A DNA stretch of 64,000 bases from Ardenticatenaceae bacterium (GTDB lineage Bacteria; Chloroflexota; Anaerolineae; Promineifilales; Promineifilaceae), in contig JACKBU010000005.1 of the NCBI GenBank assembly GCA_020634395.1, positions 124,001 through 188,000 on the forward strand. The letters run 5' to 3'. The notes beneath the pieces are model-generated. The model did no database searches. It was not told the DNA's origin and saw only the letters and a list, made by a program, of their open reading frames with translations. Shown here one piece after another: positions 52,802 through 60,721 of the stretch. Position numbers and translations under genes: made by a program. Numbering within the stretch: position 1 is the stretch's first letter; each line of letters starts with the position of its first letter.

Positions 52802-53617
52802 ATGACCCGATTTATTTGTAAAACATGCGGAACGCAGTTCGCCGATGCCGAGTGCGAACCGGCGCACTGTCCTATTTGCGAAGATGAGAGGCAGTACATC
52901 GGTTGGAATGGGCAGCAGTGGACGACGCTGGCGGCGCTGCAGGCTACCCACCAAAGCCTTATCAAGGAAGAAGAGCCGAATCTGACGGGAATTGGCAGCC
53001 AGCCGGGGTTTTCCATTGGGCAGCGGGCGCTGCTGGTGCAAACGCCCGAAGGCAATCTGCTTTGGGACTGTATCAGCCTGATTGACGAGGCCGCGGTAAC
53101 GGCCGTTACCAACCTCGGCGGCATACGGGGCATCGCCATTTCCCATCCCCACTACTACTCTTCGATGGTGGAATGGAGCCGGGCCTTCGACGCACCGATA
53201 TACCTGCACGCCGCCGACCGCCAGTGGGTGATGCGGCCCGACCCGGCGATTGAGTTTTGGGAAGGAGAGACAAAACCGCTGTGGGCCGGCCTGACGCTTA
53301 TTCGGGGCGGCGGTCACTTTGCCGGGGGCACGATCCTGCACTGGCCCGCCGGGGCGGACGGGAAGGGAGTGTTACTTACCGGCGACATTTTGAACGTGGT
53401 TTCTGACCGGCGCTATGTGAGTTTCATGTACAGCTACCCCAATCTTATCCCACTGCCGGCGCGGGAAGTCCGGCGCATTGTGGCTGCCGTGGAACCGTTT
53501 GCCTTCGACCGAATTTATGGCGCATGGTGGGACCGGGTGGTGCGAGAAGGGGCGAAAACGGCCGTTGCCCGCTCCGCAGAGCGCTATATCCGAGCCATAG
53601 AAGTGGGCCTGGCATGA
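52802..53617 (+). CDS. Zn-ribbon plus metallo-beta-lactamase-fold protein with altered metal motif
   Basis: 271 residues. N-terminal rubredoxin-like zinc ribbon: CKTCG and CPICE (Cys pairs at about 6-9 and 23-26). Then an MBL fold with AISHPHYYSSMVEWSRAF in place of the usual HxHxDH, RGGGHFAGGTILHW and LLTGDILNVVSDRR. One His pair and an Asp remain, so metal binding may be altered or single-site. Substrate unknown. Convergent with the GNAT gene, separated by a hairpin. Confidence 0.82.
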   Translation: MTRFICKTCGTQFADAECEPAHCPICEDERQYIGWNGQQWTTLAALQATHQSLIKEEEPNLTGIGSQPGFSIGQRALLVQTPEGNLLWDCISLIDEAAVTAVTNLGGIRGIAISHPHYYSSMVEWSRAFDAPIYLHAADRQWVMRPDPAIEFWEGETKPLWAGLTLIRGGGHFAGGTILHWPAGADGKGVLLTGDILNVVSDRRYVSFMYSYPNLIPLPAREVRRIVAAVEPFAFDRIYGAWWDRVVREGAKTAVARSAERYIRAIEVGLA

Positions 53618-53639
53618 ACGCCGCCTCATCAGGCGGCGT
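53618..53639. terminator. Hairpin between convergent MBL and GNAT genes
   Basis: ACGCCGCCT (53618-53626) / AGGCGGCGT (53631-53639), 9-bp perfect stem with loop CATC, directly after the stop of the MBL gene; no T-run. Confidence 0.65.
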
Positions 53640-53647
53640 CAGCCAGG

Positions 53648-54568
53648 CTACTCGCCTTCGTAAACGAACGATTTCATTTCTTGGGCAGCGCCCAGCGAGG
53701 CATACAGGGCCATGGCCGCTTCGCTGTAGCCGGTGATGTAAGCCCGGCGCAGGCCCATGGCCCGCAGACGGGCAAAACATTCCTGGATCACTGCCCGCGC
53801 CAGGCCGCGCTGCCGAAAGCTGCTGTGGGTGCAGACCCGCTCGATGTCGGCCTCGGCATTCCAGGCGTCGATGAGCGCTTCGCAGCCGGAAACGAAACGG
53901 CCGTCTGACGCCATCACGCACAAATCTGTTTCCGGATGGTATATCGGCCCGGCGTGCGAGTGGTGGTAGAACAACATCTCGCGCTGCAGCGCTTCTTCGG
54001 TGTGGGGGGGTTCATCATGAAAGGCGTTGTCACGCAAAATGCGCTGCGCCCGGTAGTCGGGATGCGCAGCCATGTCGACGATCGTAAAGCCCTCCGCCAG
54101 CGGGAAGCTGACTGCAGGTTCTTGTGTCAGGTCAAACGCCTGGGTGAAAAACGTGTCTTTGCAGGTCAGCCCCAGGCTTTCCAGCACCCGTGCTTCCATT
54201 GTTTGGTGCTCGGTGATTTCGACAGAGGGCGTGCCGCGCCGGCCCCAGTTTTCCAGTGCCCACTGGGCCATCTCGGCAAACAAAAAGCGATAACCGGCTT
54301 TGGTAAGGATGGCGAAGTCGGCGCCGCCGCTTTCGGAGATGGCAAAACCGGCCAGTTCCTGGAAGCCATCAAACCACAGGTGGGCGTTGCTGCCGCAGAA
54401 ATCGGGCACGGCCGTTTTGCTCTCGTACAGGCCATACTTCCAATCCACAAACCGGCCAATACACCACGTTGAGTAGGTCCGCAGGTCTGTGTTGTGCTGC
54501 AAAATAAACCGTGACAGCCGGACAAAGTCGCCGGCTTCCTCCGAATAGAAGCGATGGGTTGTTTTCAT
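53648..54568 (-). CDS. GNAT-family N-acetyltransferase
   Basis: 306 residues, twice the length of a minimal GNAT. The acetyl-CoA motif near the C terminus, VCTHSSFRQRGLARAVIQECFARLRAMGLRRAYITGYSEAAMALYASLGA (about 240-290), is typical; the N-terminal 150 residues look like a second, degenerate GNAT unit. Substrate unknown. A GC-rich hairpin lies upstream, separating it from the hydrolase gene. Confidence 0.88.
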   Translation of the reverse strand: MKTTHRFYSEEAGDFVRLSRFILQHNTDLRTYSTWCIGRFVDWKYGLYESKTAVPDFCGSNAHLWFDGFQELAGFAISESGGADFAILTKAGYRFLFAEMAQWALENWGRRGTPSVEITEHQTMEARVLESLGLTCKDTFFTQAFDLTQEPAVSFPLAEGFTIVDMAAHPDYRAQRILRDNAFHDEPPHTEEALQREMLFYHHSHAGPIYHPETDLCVMASDGRFVSGCEALIDAWNAEADIERVCTHSSFRQRGLARAVIQECFARLRAMGLRRAYITGYSEAAMALYASLGAAQEMKSFVYEGE

Positions 54569-54580
54569 TGTCTCCTCGCG

Positions 54581-54607
54581 GCCGGGAGCCTCAGTGAGAC
54601 TCCCGGC
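54581..54607 (-). terminator. Hairpin after the alpha/beta hydrolase gene
   Basis: GCCGGGAG (54581-54588) / CTCCCGGC (54600-54607) with an 11-base loop; lies between the hydrolase stop and the GNAT start. Confidence 0.6.
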
Positions 54608-54624
54608 GATCTTGAAAAGTTCGT

Positions 54625-56184
54625 TTAAGGTCCGGGGTAGGTTTCCGGCAGGATAGTCTCCGTCAGAATCTGATGAAGGGCGGAGAACTGCTCAAAAGCC
54701 ACGGAATGCCCGGCATTGTCAAAGGTATAGATCTGCTTGGTGGGCGCTTCGAGTTGATTGTACCATTCTACTGCCAATTCGCGGCGCGCATCCAGTTCAG
54801 CGGCCCCATCCAGAATATATACCGGCACGTCCAGCCGGCGTACATCCTGCCGGAAATCAATCTCCTGCAGCTGCGGATACATCAGCGTGAACATGTCGAT
54901 GAGACCGCGAAAGACGTTGACCTTGTCCACCAGGTCATATTCGCTGCCCAGGATTCCCCACGGGCCGATGCGGGCGGCCGTGCCTCGCTCGATGTAATCC
55001 TGCGGCGGAGTGTAAGGCTGGCCAAGTGCATCGTAGTATCCCATTACCACGGCGTTCGGGTAGGGGGTATCGTCGTAGGGCGGTTCACCAAAGGCCAGCA
55101 TTTGCGTGGTCAATTCCGAGTTGCCGGTCCGTTCGGCTAACGCCAGGATGTCACGGTACAATTGTTGGTCGGTTTCGCGCTGGCTGACCATCTGACCGCT
55201 GCCAATCCAGGCATAGTACAGATCAGGTCGCTTCTGCACAGCCAGCACGCCTAGCGTGGTGCCCCACGATTCGCCCATCAGGTAAATTTTGTCCTCGTCA
55301 AAGCGTTGGCGCAGGTAATTGGTTAGTTCGATGGTGTCGGTGACGGCCTGCTCCAGGGTGACGTTTCTGGTGGGAAAAAGCGCGGGGTACGATTTGCCAG
55401 TGCCACGTTGATCCCAACTGACGACGATAAAATCCTGGGTGAGGTCGTCGAACAGCACGCGTGAATAGGGTAGATCGCTTTGTCCTGGTCCGCCGCTGAG
55501 GTAGAGCAGCACCGGCAGGTCGGTGCTGTGGGCGCGGATCATGATGGTTTGTTCTTGCCCGCCCAGGGTAACGGCCGTTAACTCCGCCATACTCCCCGGA
55601 ACCGGCTCCCCGCTGGCATCCAGGATGGGCGGAGTGCTGGCCGGACGGGCGTTGAGCACAGCCAGAGCACCCACCACCGCAGCCAGTAAGAGCAGCGGTA
55701 TCGCTTGCAGCACCATCTGCAGCCGGCTGACGTGGGTGGTTTGCCCCCCAGGCAGATAGCGTGTGGCCATAACGCCCAGGCCAGCCCCCAAAACCATGGG
55801 CAGCAAACCAACCAGGCCGTGAAAGCCGCGACCGGCAATCAGGGCCAGGATGCCATAGGCCGTGTCCAGGCGCGGCAGACCCACAGTGGGCACTAAACCT
55901 TTCGGCCGCAGCAGTTCGTAGACGGCTATATAAACCAGCGGGGCCAGCAGCATGGCCCATGGTGTGCGCATTGCCAGTCCGGCAATCAGCCCTACGGCCA
56001 GTCCGGCGGCCATGACGATCCACACCTGCGCCGTGGTGATGGGTCCATAGGGCATGGTGAAGGCCGTAAGCAGGGCGATGAATGAAGCGCTGCCGATGGT
56101 AACGGCCGTTCCACTGATGCGCCTGGTTTGAACCTCGCTATTGTGCCTTTGCTTGTGGGTAATTGTTTGTTTTGGGGTAGTCAT
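54625..56184 (-). CDS. Membrane-anchored alpha/beta hydrolase (S33 peptidase-like)
   Basis: 519 residues. Four or five N-terminal membrane helices (about 20-190), then an alpha/beta hydrolase domain: SGGPGQSDLPY (oxyanion region), SWDQRGTGKSYP, nucleophile elbow GESWGTTLG, and the catalytic Asp/His side ILDGAAELDARR and DNAGHSVAFEQ. The DQRGxGxS signature points to the proline-iminopeptidase/S33 branch. The N-terminal membrane half is unusual for that family. Last gene of a run of small unknown genes on the minus strand. Confidence 0.88.
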   Translation of the reverse strand: MTTPKQTITHKQRHNSEVQTRRISGTAVTIGSASFIALLTAFTMPYGPITTAQVWIVMAAGLAVGLIAGLAMRTPWAMLLAPLVYIAVYELLRPKGLVPTVGLPRLDTAYGILALIAGRGFHGLVGLLPMVLGAGLGVMATRYLPGGQTTHVSRLQMVLQAIPLLLLAAVVGALAVLNARPASTPPILDASGEPVPGSMAELTAVTLGGQEQTIMIRAHSTDLPVLLYLSGGPGQSDLPYSRVLFDDLTQDFIVVSWDQRGTGKSYPALFPTRNVTLEQAVTDTIELTNYLRQRFDEDKIYLMGESWGTTLGVLAVQKRPDLYYAWIGSGQMVSQRETDQQLYRDILALAERTGNSELTTQMLAFGEPPYDDTPYPNAVVMGYYDALGQPYTPPQDYIERGTAARIGPWGILGSEYDLVDKVNVFRGLIDMFTLMYPQLQEIDFRQDVRRLDVPVYILDGAAELDARRELAVEWYNQLEAPTKQIYTFDNAGHSVAFEQFSALHQILTETILPETYPGP

Positions 56185-56231
56185 GGTTGGTTATCTCCTT
56201 CAATCGTTTGCCTGATAGACGTCTTGTCTGG

Positions 56232-56402
56232 TCAGGATTTCTCGTTGTGCTCCAGCGCCACGTTGACGGCCAGGCCAATGGGCAGCCCGACGGCCAGCGC
56301 CAGAGAAATGTTGTGTGTGAACAGGTACAAAATGAGGGTCAAGGCCAGGCTAAAGCCAACGCCCAGGCCTATCATCCGTTGGGGTCGTGTTCTTTTCTTC
56401 AT
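56232..56402 (-). CDS. Small membrane protein, 56 residues
   Basis: A short gene between the hydrolase and the 152-residue protein: ATG at 56402 with AAAGGAAA 7 bases upstream and TGA at 56232-56234. It has a basic N terminus (MKKRTRPQRM), two hydrophobic segments (about 11-27 and 33-47, the second ALAVGLPIGLAVNVAL) and a charged tail EHNEKS. No family recognised. Position inside the operon and a good ribosome site support it. Confidence 0.7.
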   Translation of the reverse strand: MKKRTRPQRMIGLGVGFSLALTLILYLFTHNISLALAVGLPIGLAVNVALEHNEKS

Positions 56403-56417
56403 GACGATTTCCTTTGC

Positions 56418-56876
56418 TTACCGCACGCTCCAGGCCACGGACAGCACGCCAGGGCTTTGCCGGGCGGTCAGCACCAACTGGTATGTGCCGGGCGGCAAAG
56501 CAAATTCGCGGCTGTCGCTGGCTCCGGCGCGGTCCGTGCGGTAGGTTTCGGCGTGCATGATGGTCGCCTGGTAGCCGTCCGTGCCGCGCAGGCTGAGGTC
56601 GATGAGGGGCGTATCCAGGTTCTGCATCAGGAAGGATACGTCCAGGGTGGCCGCCTCATCCAGAGTGATTTCGGCGACGGTCTCATTGTCGTAGGCTCTG
56701 GCGGCCAGATCGATCCCGGCGGCCGGTTGGAAACCGGGCGGCAGTTGGACCGGGTCCGGGGTTTTGGGCGCGTTGTTCCGTGTCGCGGCGAAAACCGCGG
56801 CAAAGAAGATCAGGCCCAGGGCAATCACGGTGGAGGAAACGGCCGTTCCCTTCAACTGCAAACTTCTGTCAGACAT
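56418..56876 (-). CDS. Unknown membrane-anchored extracytoplasmic protein
   Basis: 152 residues from ATG 56876, which overlaps the stop of the previous gene (ATGTCTGA). One N-terminal helix (TVIALGLIFFAAVFAAT) then a beta-rich domain with ALPPGTYQLVLTARQ near the end, like small carbohydrate-binding or pre-peptidase C-terminal-like folds. The function is unknown. It is coupled to the 82-residue gene. Confidence 0.72.
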   Translation of the reverse strand: MSDRSLQLKGTAVSSTVIALGLIFFAAVFAATRNNAPKTPDPVQLPPGFQPAAGIDLAARAYDNETVAEITLDEAATLDVSFLMQNLDTPLIDLSLRGTDGYQATIMHAETYRTDRAGASDSREFALPPGTYQLVLTARQSPGVLSVAWSVR

Positions 56877-57117
56877 CACGTTCATCCTTTTTGTTTTCAT
56901 CGGGTTGGCGCTGCACCAAAAGCAGTTCCAATCCCAGGTCACGAATACGATTGAGCAATCCGTACAGGGCTGCCTGGTCGATTACCGGCCCGGCCAGGAT
57001 GGTTTCGCCGGCCGGGGTCAGGGTAATGGTTAAGTCTTCAAACCGGTGGAACAGGCGTTCATCCAGATGGCCCTTGACGCGAATTTCATACTGTTGGGAA
57101 AGATCGGAGCGATCCAT
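56869..57117 (-). CDS. Conserved 82-residue protein typical of Chloroflexota
   Basis: Starts MDRSDLSQQYEIRVKGHLD and contains LFHRFEDLTITLTPAGETILAGPVIDQAALYGLLNRIRDLGLELL. This family of small proteins with the pattern YEIRVKGHLD...F-x-x-L-x-I...GPVxDQAALxGLLxxIRDLGL is common in Chloroflexota and relatives, annotated only as hypothetical; a small alpha/beta fold is likely. Eight-base overlap with the next gene. Confidence 0.8.
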   Translation of the reverse strand: MDRSDLSQQYEIRVKGHLDERLFHRFEDLTITLTPAGETILAGPVIDQAALYGLLNRIRDLGLELLLVQRQPDENKKDERDV

Positions 57118-57145
57118 AGCACGATTTCCTGTGACGTTTGTTTCG

Positions 57146-57649
57146 TCAGCGCAGCGAAACCAGGAAGTTTGCTACCATCGTCTCGTCCCAGGTGCTTACC
57201 GGCGTAGAGAGCGCCAACAAAGCCGGACCGCCTTTACCCTGGAAGGCCACCATGATCTGCCGGTAGCGGGTATTTTCTGAATTAAGACCTTCGCTAATAA
57301 CGGCCGTTACATTCTGCCCGCGCACCGTTACCGGGCGGTTTTCCACTACTGTCATCCGCACATCGCCGGAGCCAGGAACAAGTTTGCTCAGACCGGCGGC
57401 CAGGGCTTCCCCATCCTCTTCTTTATTCGATTGGATCAGGTACAGATGGCTGTGCCCGTCGCCGGGATTGTATGCCGCCACACTGTAGCCCGATACCGTG
57501 ACCGAAAAATCGGCCGTGTAGCCCGGCGGCAGGTCAAAATCGGCGATTTGGGCGGCCACGTTGGCCCCCTCATTGGCGTCCGCCGTGCAGGCCACCAGCA
57601 GCAGGCCGGCGGCAAAAAGAATCAGTGTCAGCTTGATAAACTGTTTCAT
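57146..57649 (-). CDS. Putative lipoprotein of unknown function
   Basis: 167 residues from ATG 57649 with a strong AAGGAGGTG site. Lipoprotein signal with lipobox LVAC (about residues 18-21), then a single extracytoplasmic domain (ADFDLPPGYTADFSVTV ... FLVSLR). No family recognised. First gene of the small operon that ends with the membrane hydrolase. Confidence 0.75.
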   Translation of the reverse strand: MKQFIKLTLILFAAGLLLVACTADANEGANVAAQIADFDLPPGYTADFSVTVSGYSVAAYNPGDGHSHLYLIQSNKEEDGEALAAGLSKLVPGSGDVRMTVVENRPVTVRGQNVTAVISEGLNSENTRYRQIMVAFQGKGGPALLALSTPVSTWDETMVANFLVSLR

Positions 57650-57799
57650 GGTTGTGCACCTCCTTGGGGTTGCGTGAATCATGCTTTCAGTTTACCGGCC
57701 AACGCAGGCGAGGTCGCCTAGCGAACGATAGGGTTGGGGTTAGGTTTGGGGCGGATTGCCGGATGAGGAAAGGTAGGGCGGATGGGTGAGTCCGGCGCG

Positions 57800-60427
57800 T
57801 CAGGCCAGGCCCAGTTCATGGGCTTTGGCGATAGCCTGGCCGCGGCTGCGGACGTCTAGTTTTTGGTACAGATTGTGCACGTGCCATTTGGCCGTGCCCA
57901 AAGAGATGACCAACTCGTCGGCGATGTCCTGGTTGGAACGGCCGTCTACGATCAGCGCCAGCACGTTTAACTCTTGCTCTGTAAGCGGTTCTGGGAGCAA
58001 CGCGTTGGGCGGCGCAGGTCCATCGGCCGGCGTCGCCTGAGCAAGAATTTGATGTACCAATTCCGGAGCAGCAGAGTGACACGCTTGTAGCAGGGGGCGA
58101 GTTTGCCAGCCGGGATGAGGGTAAAAGAGGGTCACGTAGCCTTCCGGGGCGGCCAGGCGCAGCGCTTCGGCCAACGATTGCTGCGCCTGCAGCTGGTCGC
58201 CCTGGCGCTGCTGGATCAATGCCTGAGCCACATAAGCGCCCATCAGCCGCCGCCCGCACTGTTCCACCTGGGCGGCGGCCACCAAATCAGCCAGGATTTG
58301 TAACGCTTTTTCCGGCTGACCAGCGGCAGCCCAATAGCGGGCAGACAGATGGGCAAAAATCTGACGGGTTTTGGGGAGGCTGGCCTGAGCCTGGGCCTCC
58401 AGTTCGTCTAGATGCAGTTTTGCTTCCGCCAGGCTGCCCAGCATGAGATGGATTTCCGCCTGGACAACGGCCGTTTTGTACACCACCATCATCACGTGAC
58501 GCTGCCGCGCGGCTGCGGCCGTCTCTGCCAGAATAGTTAGCGCTTCCTCTGGGCTGCCACGCTGAAAAGCAATTCGCGCCAGCACAATTTCGCTGTCGCC
58601 GCCCAGAATGACGCTGGAAAACAGGCGCTGGCTGAGGGTGATGCCGCGCCGGGCAAAGTCCTGAGCCTCGTCAAAGCGGCCCTGTTCGTAACAAATGGCG
58701 GCCAGCGAGCTGTAAACAATGCCCAGGATGGGCAACGGCCGTCCACGTTGATCCACGTACTCGGCTAATGCCGCGCGGCATAAAGCGTCGGCTTCCCGCA
58801 GTTTGCCCATTTCCAATAAATTGAAGGCCAGATTGGCCAGAGCCCCCAGCGTGATAAATGGATGGTTCATTCGCTGGCCGAGCTGGTAAGTCTGCCTGAA
58901 AACCTGGCTGGAAGCCGGCAGGTTGGTTTTCCAGGCATAATCAGAGCCTAGAGCAATCAGGGCGATAGCCTGGAAGAAAGAATCACTGTCATCCAGTTTC
59001 TCCAGCGAGCCTTGCGCCAGCGCACCGGCCTGCGGCTGGCCGGCGGTCATGGCAAACCAGGCCTGGATGGCCAACAGGCGGCCGGGGCCGGCGTCAGCCC
59101 CTGGCTGCTCAAACAACTGCTGGGCCAGTTGGGCGTACTGGGCGGCGTGGTCCAACTGGCCGGTGAGCAGCAGGCAAAGTGCTTTGTAGGAGATGAGGTC
59201 GGGATTGGTGTTTACGGCCGTTTCCGGCAGCTTTTCCAGCCAGCCCAGCAGCGTTTGCAGCTCCCCGTTTTTCAACCAGTCAGCCGCCAGGCGATCCAGC
59301 AGCTGCGCCGCCTGATAGGCATCGGGGACGGCCAGCCAGTGGGGCAGGGCTTCTGCCAGAAGGTCCTGATCCGTGTACCAGCGGGCGGCCTGGCGGTGTA
59401 CCTTCCGTTCGGTTTCCGCTGGTAGCCCGGCCCGCAGCACATCGGCAAACAGGTGGTGATAGCGATACCACCCGCGCCGCTCATCGAGCGGGACGAGGAA
59501 CAGATTGGCCCGTTCCAGGTGCAGCAAGATGTCGGCGGCGTTCTGAGTGCCGGCCACAGCCTGGCAGAGTTCAGCGTTGAAGCGTTGGAGCACGGCCGTT
59601 TCCCGCAAAAAATCCCGAATCTCCGGCGGCTGCCCCTTCAATACTTCATCCAGCAGGTAATCGATCACATAGCGATGGCTGCCGCTAAATTCCGCCAGGA
59701 AATCGCGCCGGTCGGGCAGATTTTGCAGCGCCAGCGCGGCCAATTGCAGGCCCGCCGCCCAACCTTCCGTGCGCGCTTCCAGCGCAGCTACGTCATCCGG
59801 CGTCAGGTTGAGGTGCATGGCCTGGTTGCAAAACAGACGCGCCTCATTCAGGGTAAAGCGCAGGTGTTGAGCCCGAACTTCCGTAAGCTGGCCGCGTACG
59901 CGCATGCGGGCCAGGGAAAAAGGTGGATCCGTGCGCGATGTGATTGCCAGGTGAATTTGCCGCGGCTGGTGGTCCAAAAAATATTCCATTGCCTCGTGGA
60001 TGACCGGGTTGGTGATGACGTGGTAATCATCCAGAATGAGAACGGCCGTGTCTTCCAGGCTGGCCAGGTCGTTGATGAGCTGATCGAAGATGGCCGCGGG
60101 TGGCGGGATTTGGGGCATGCCCAGCAGGCTTTGGGCGCTTTGCCCCAGGCTCTCGTCCAGGCGGCGGCAGGCGGCCAGCCAGTAGGCCAGGAAGCGTGCC
60201 GGATCGTTGTCGGCCTCGTCCAGGGAAAGCCAGGCGACAGGGGCGTCTAGCGAGTGAACCCATTCGGCCAGGAGTGTGGTTTTGCCGTAGCCAGCAGGAG
60301 CAGACACGAGGGTAAGTTTACGGCCGTTTTGCAGCCCTTCATCCAGGCCGGCCAACAGGCGCGGCCGGGCTACGCCGTCGCGCCAGGGCGGGATATGAAA
60401 TTTCGTCGCCAGGTAATATTCTCTCAT
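57800..60427 (-). CDS. MalT-like LuxR-family transcription activator
   Basis: 875 residues from ATG 60427 (MREYYLATKFHIPPWRDGVARPRL). Order: ATPase with Walker A SAPAGYGKTTLL (about 40-52) and Walker B VLILDDYHVI, winged-helix-like segment, about 400 residues of TPR helices, and a C-terminal LuxR helix-turn-helix (LTEQELNVLALIVDGRSNQDIADELVISLGTAKWHVHNLYQKL, about 815-857). A large ligand-responsive ATPase activator of the MalT/LAL type. The -10 of its promoter ends 9 bases before the ATG, so it may be leaderless. Targets unknown; next to a divergent GAF sensor gene. Confidence 0.9.
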   Translation of the reverse strand: MREYYLATKFHIPPWRDGVARPRLLAGLDEGLQNGRKLTLVSAPAGYGKTTLLAEWVHSLDAPVAWLSLDEADNDPARFLAYWLAACRRLDESLGQSAQSLLGMPQIPPPAAIFDQLINDLASLEDTAVLILDDYHVITNPVIHEAMEYFLDHQPRQIHLAITSRTDPPFSLARMRVRGQLTEVRAQHLRFTLNEARLFCNQAMHLNLTPDDVAALEARTEGWAAGLQLAALALQNLPDRRDFLAEFSGSHRYVIDYLLDEVLKGQPPEIRDFLRETAVLQRFNAELCQAVAGTQNAADILLHLERANLFLVPLDERRGWYRYHHLFADVLRAGLPAETERKVHRQAARWYTDQDLLAEALPHWLAVPDAYQAAQLLDRLAADWLKNGELQTLLGWLEKLPETAVNTNPDLISYKALCLLLTGQLDHAAQYAQLAQQLFEQPGADAGPGRLLAIQAWFAMTAGQPQAGALAQGSLEKLDDSDSFFQAIALIALGSDYAWKTNLPASSQVFRQTYQLGQRMNHPFITLGALANLAFNLLEMGKLREADALCRAALAEYVDQRGRPLPILGIVYSSLAAICYEQGRFDEAQDFARRGITLSQRLFSSVILGGDSEIVLARIAFQRGSPEEALTILAETAAAARQRHVMMVVYKTAVVQAEIHLMLGSLAEAKLHLDELEAQAQASLPKTRQIFAHLSARYWAAAGQPEKALQILADLVAAAQVEQCGRRLMGAYVAQALIQQRQGDQLQAQQSLAEALRLAAPEGYVTLFYPHPGWQTRPLLQACHSAAPELVHQILAQATPADGPAPPNALLPEPLTEQELNVLALIVDGRSNQDIADELVISLGTAKWHVHNLYQKLDVRSRGQAIAKAHELGLA

Positions 60428-60436
60428 CTGCAGGGT

Positions 60437-60465
60437 ATGATACGTAGCGAAACGGCGCCTGACAA
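60437..60465 (-). promoter_or_regulatory. Promoter of the MalT-like gene
   Basis: Minus strand: TTGTCA (60460-60465), 17-base spacer, TATCAT (60437-60442); ATG begins 9 bases beyond the -10. Confidence 0.62.
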
Positions 60466-60721
60466 GCGAAGCCCGGAAGACAGGGCAGTGCGCCGGTCTC
60501 GCCAGCCGGGTTATTTTGCGGCACAATAGGGGCATAGCGTTGCCAGAATGTTTTGCCAGTATCCTTCACGGTTGCCGCAGAAACGGCCGTGTCCCTCTGC
60601 TGCCATGCATCCTGGCAGGTTATTAACAGCAAATTACCAGATTGCTGCCGGCAAATCGTGTCATAATGGATGGCATACCTGTATATCCCAGCTCATGGCA
60701 TCCGAAAGAAGTGCGCGCGTG

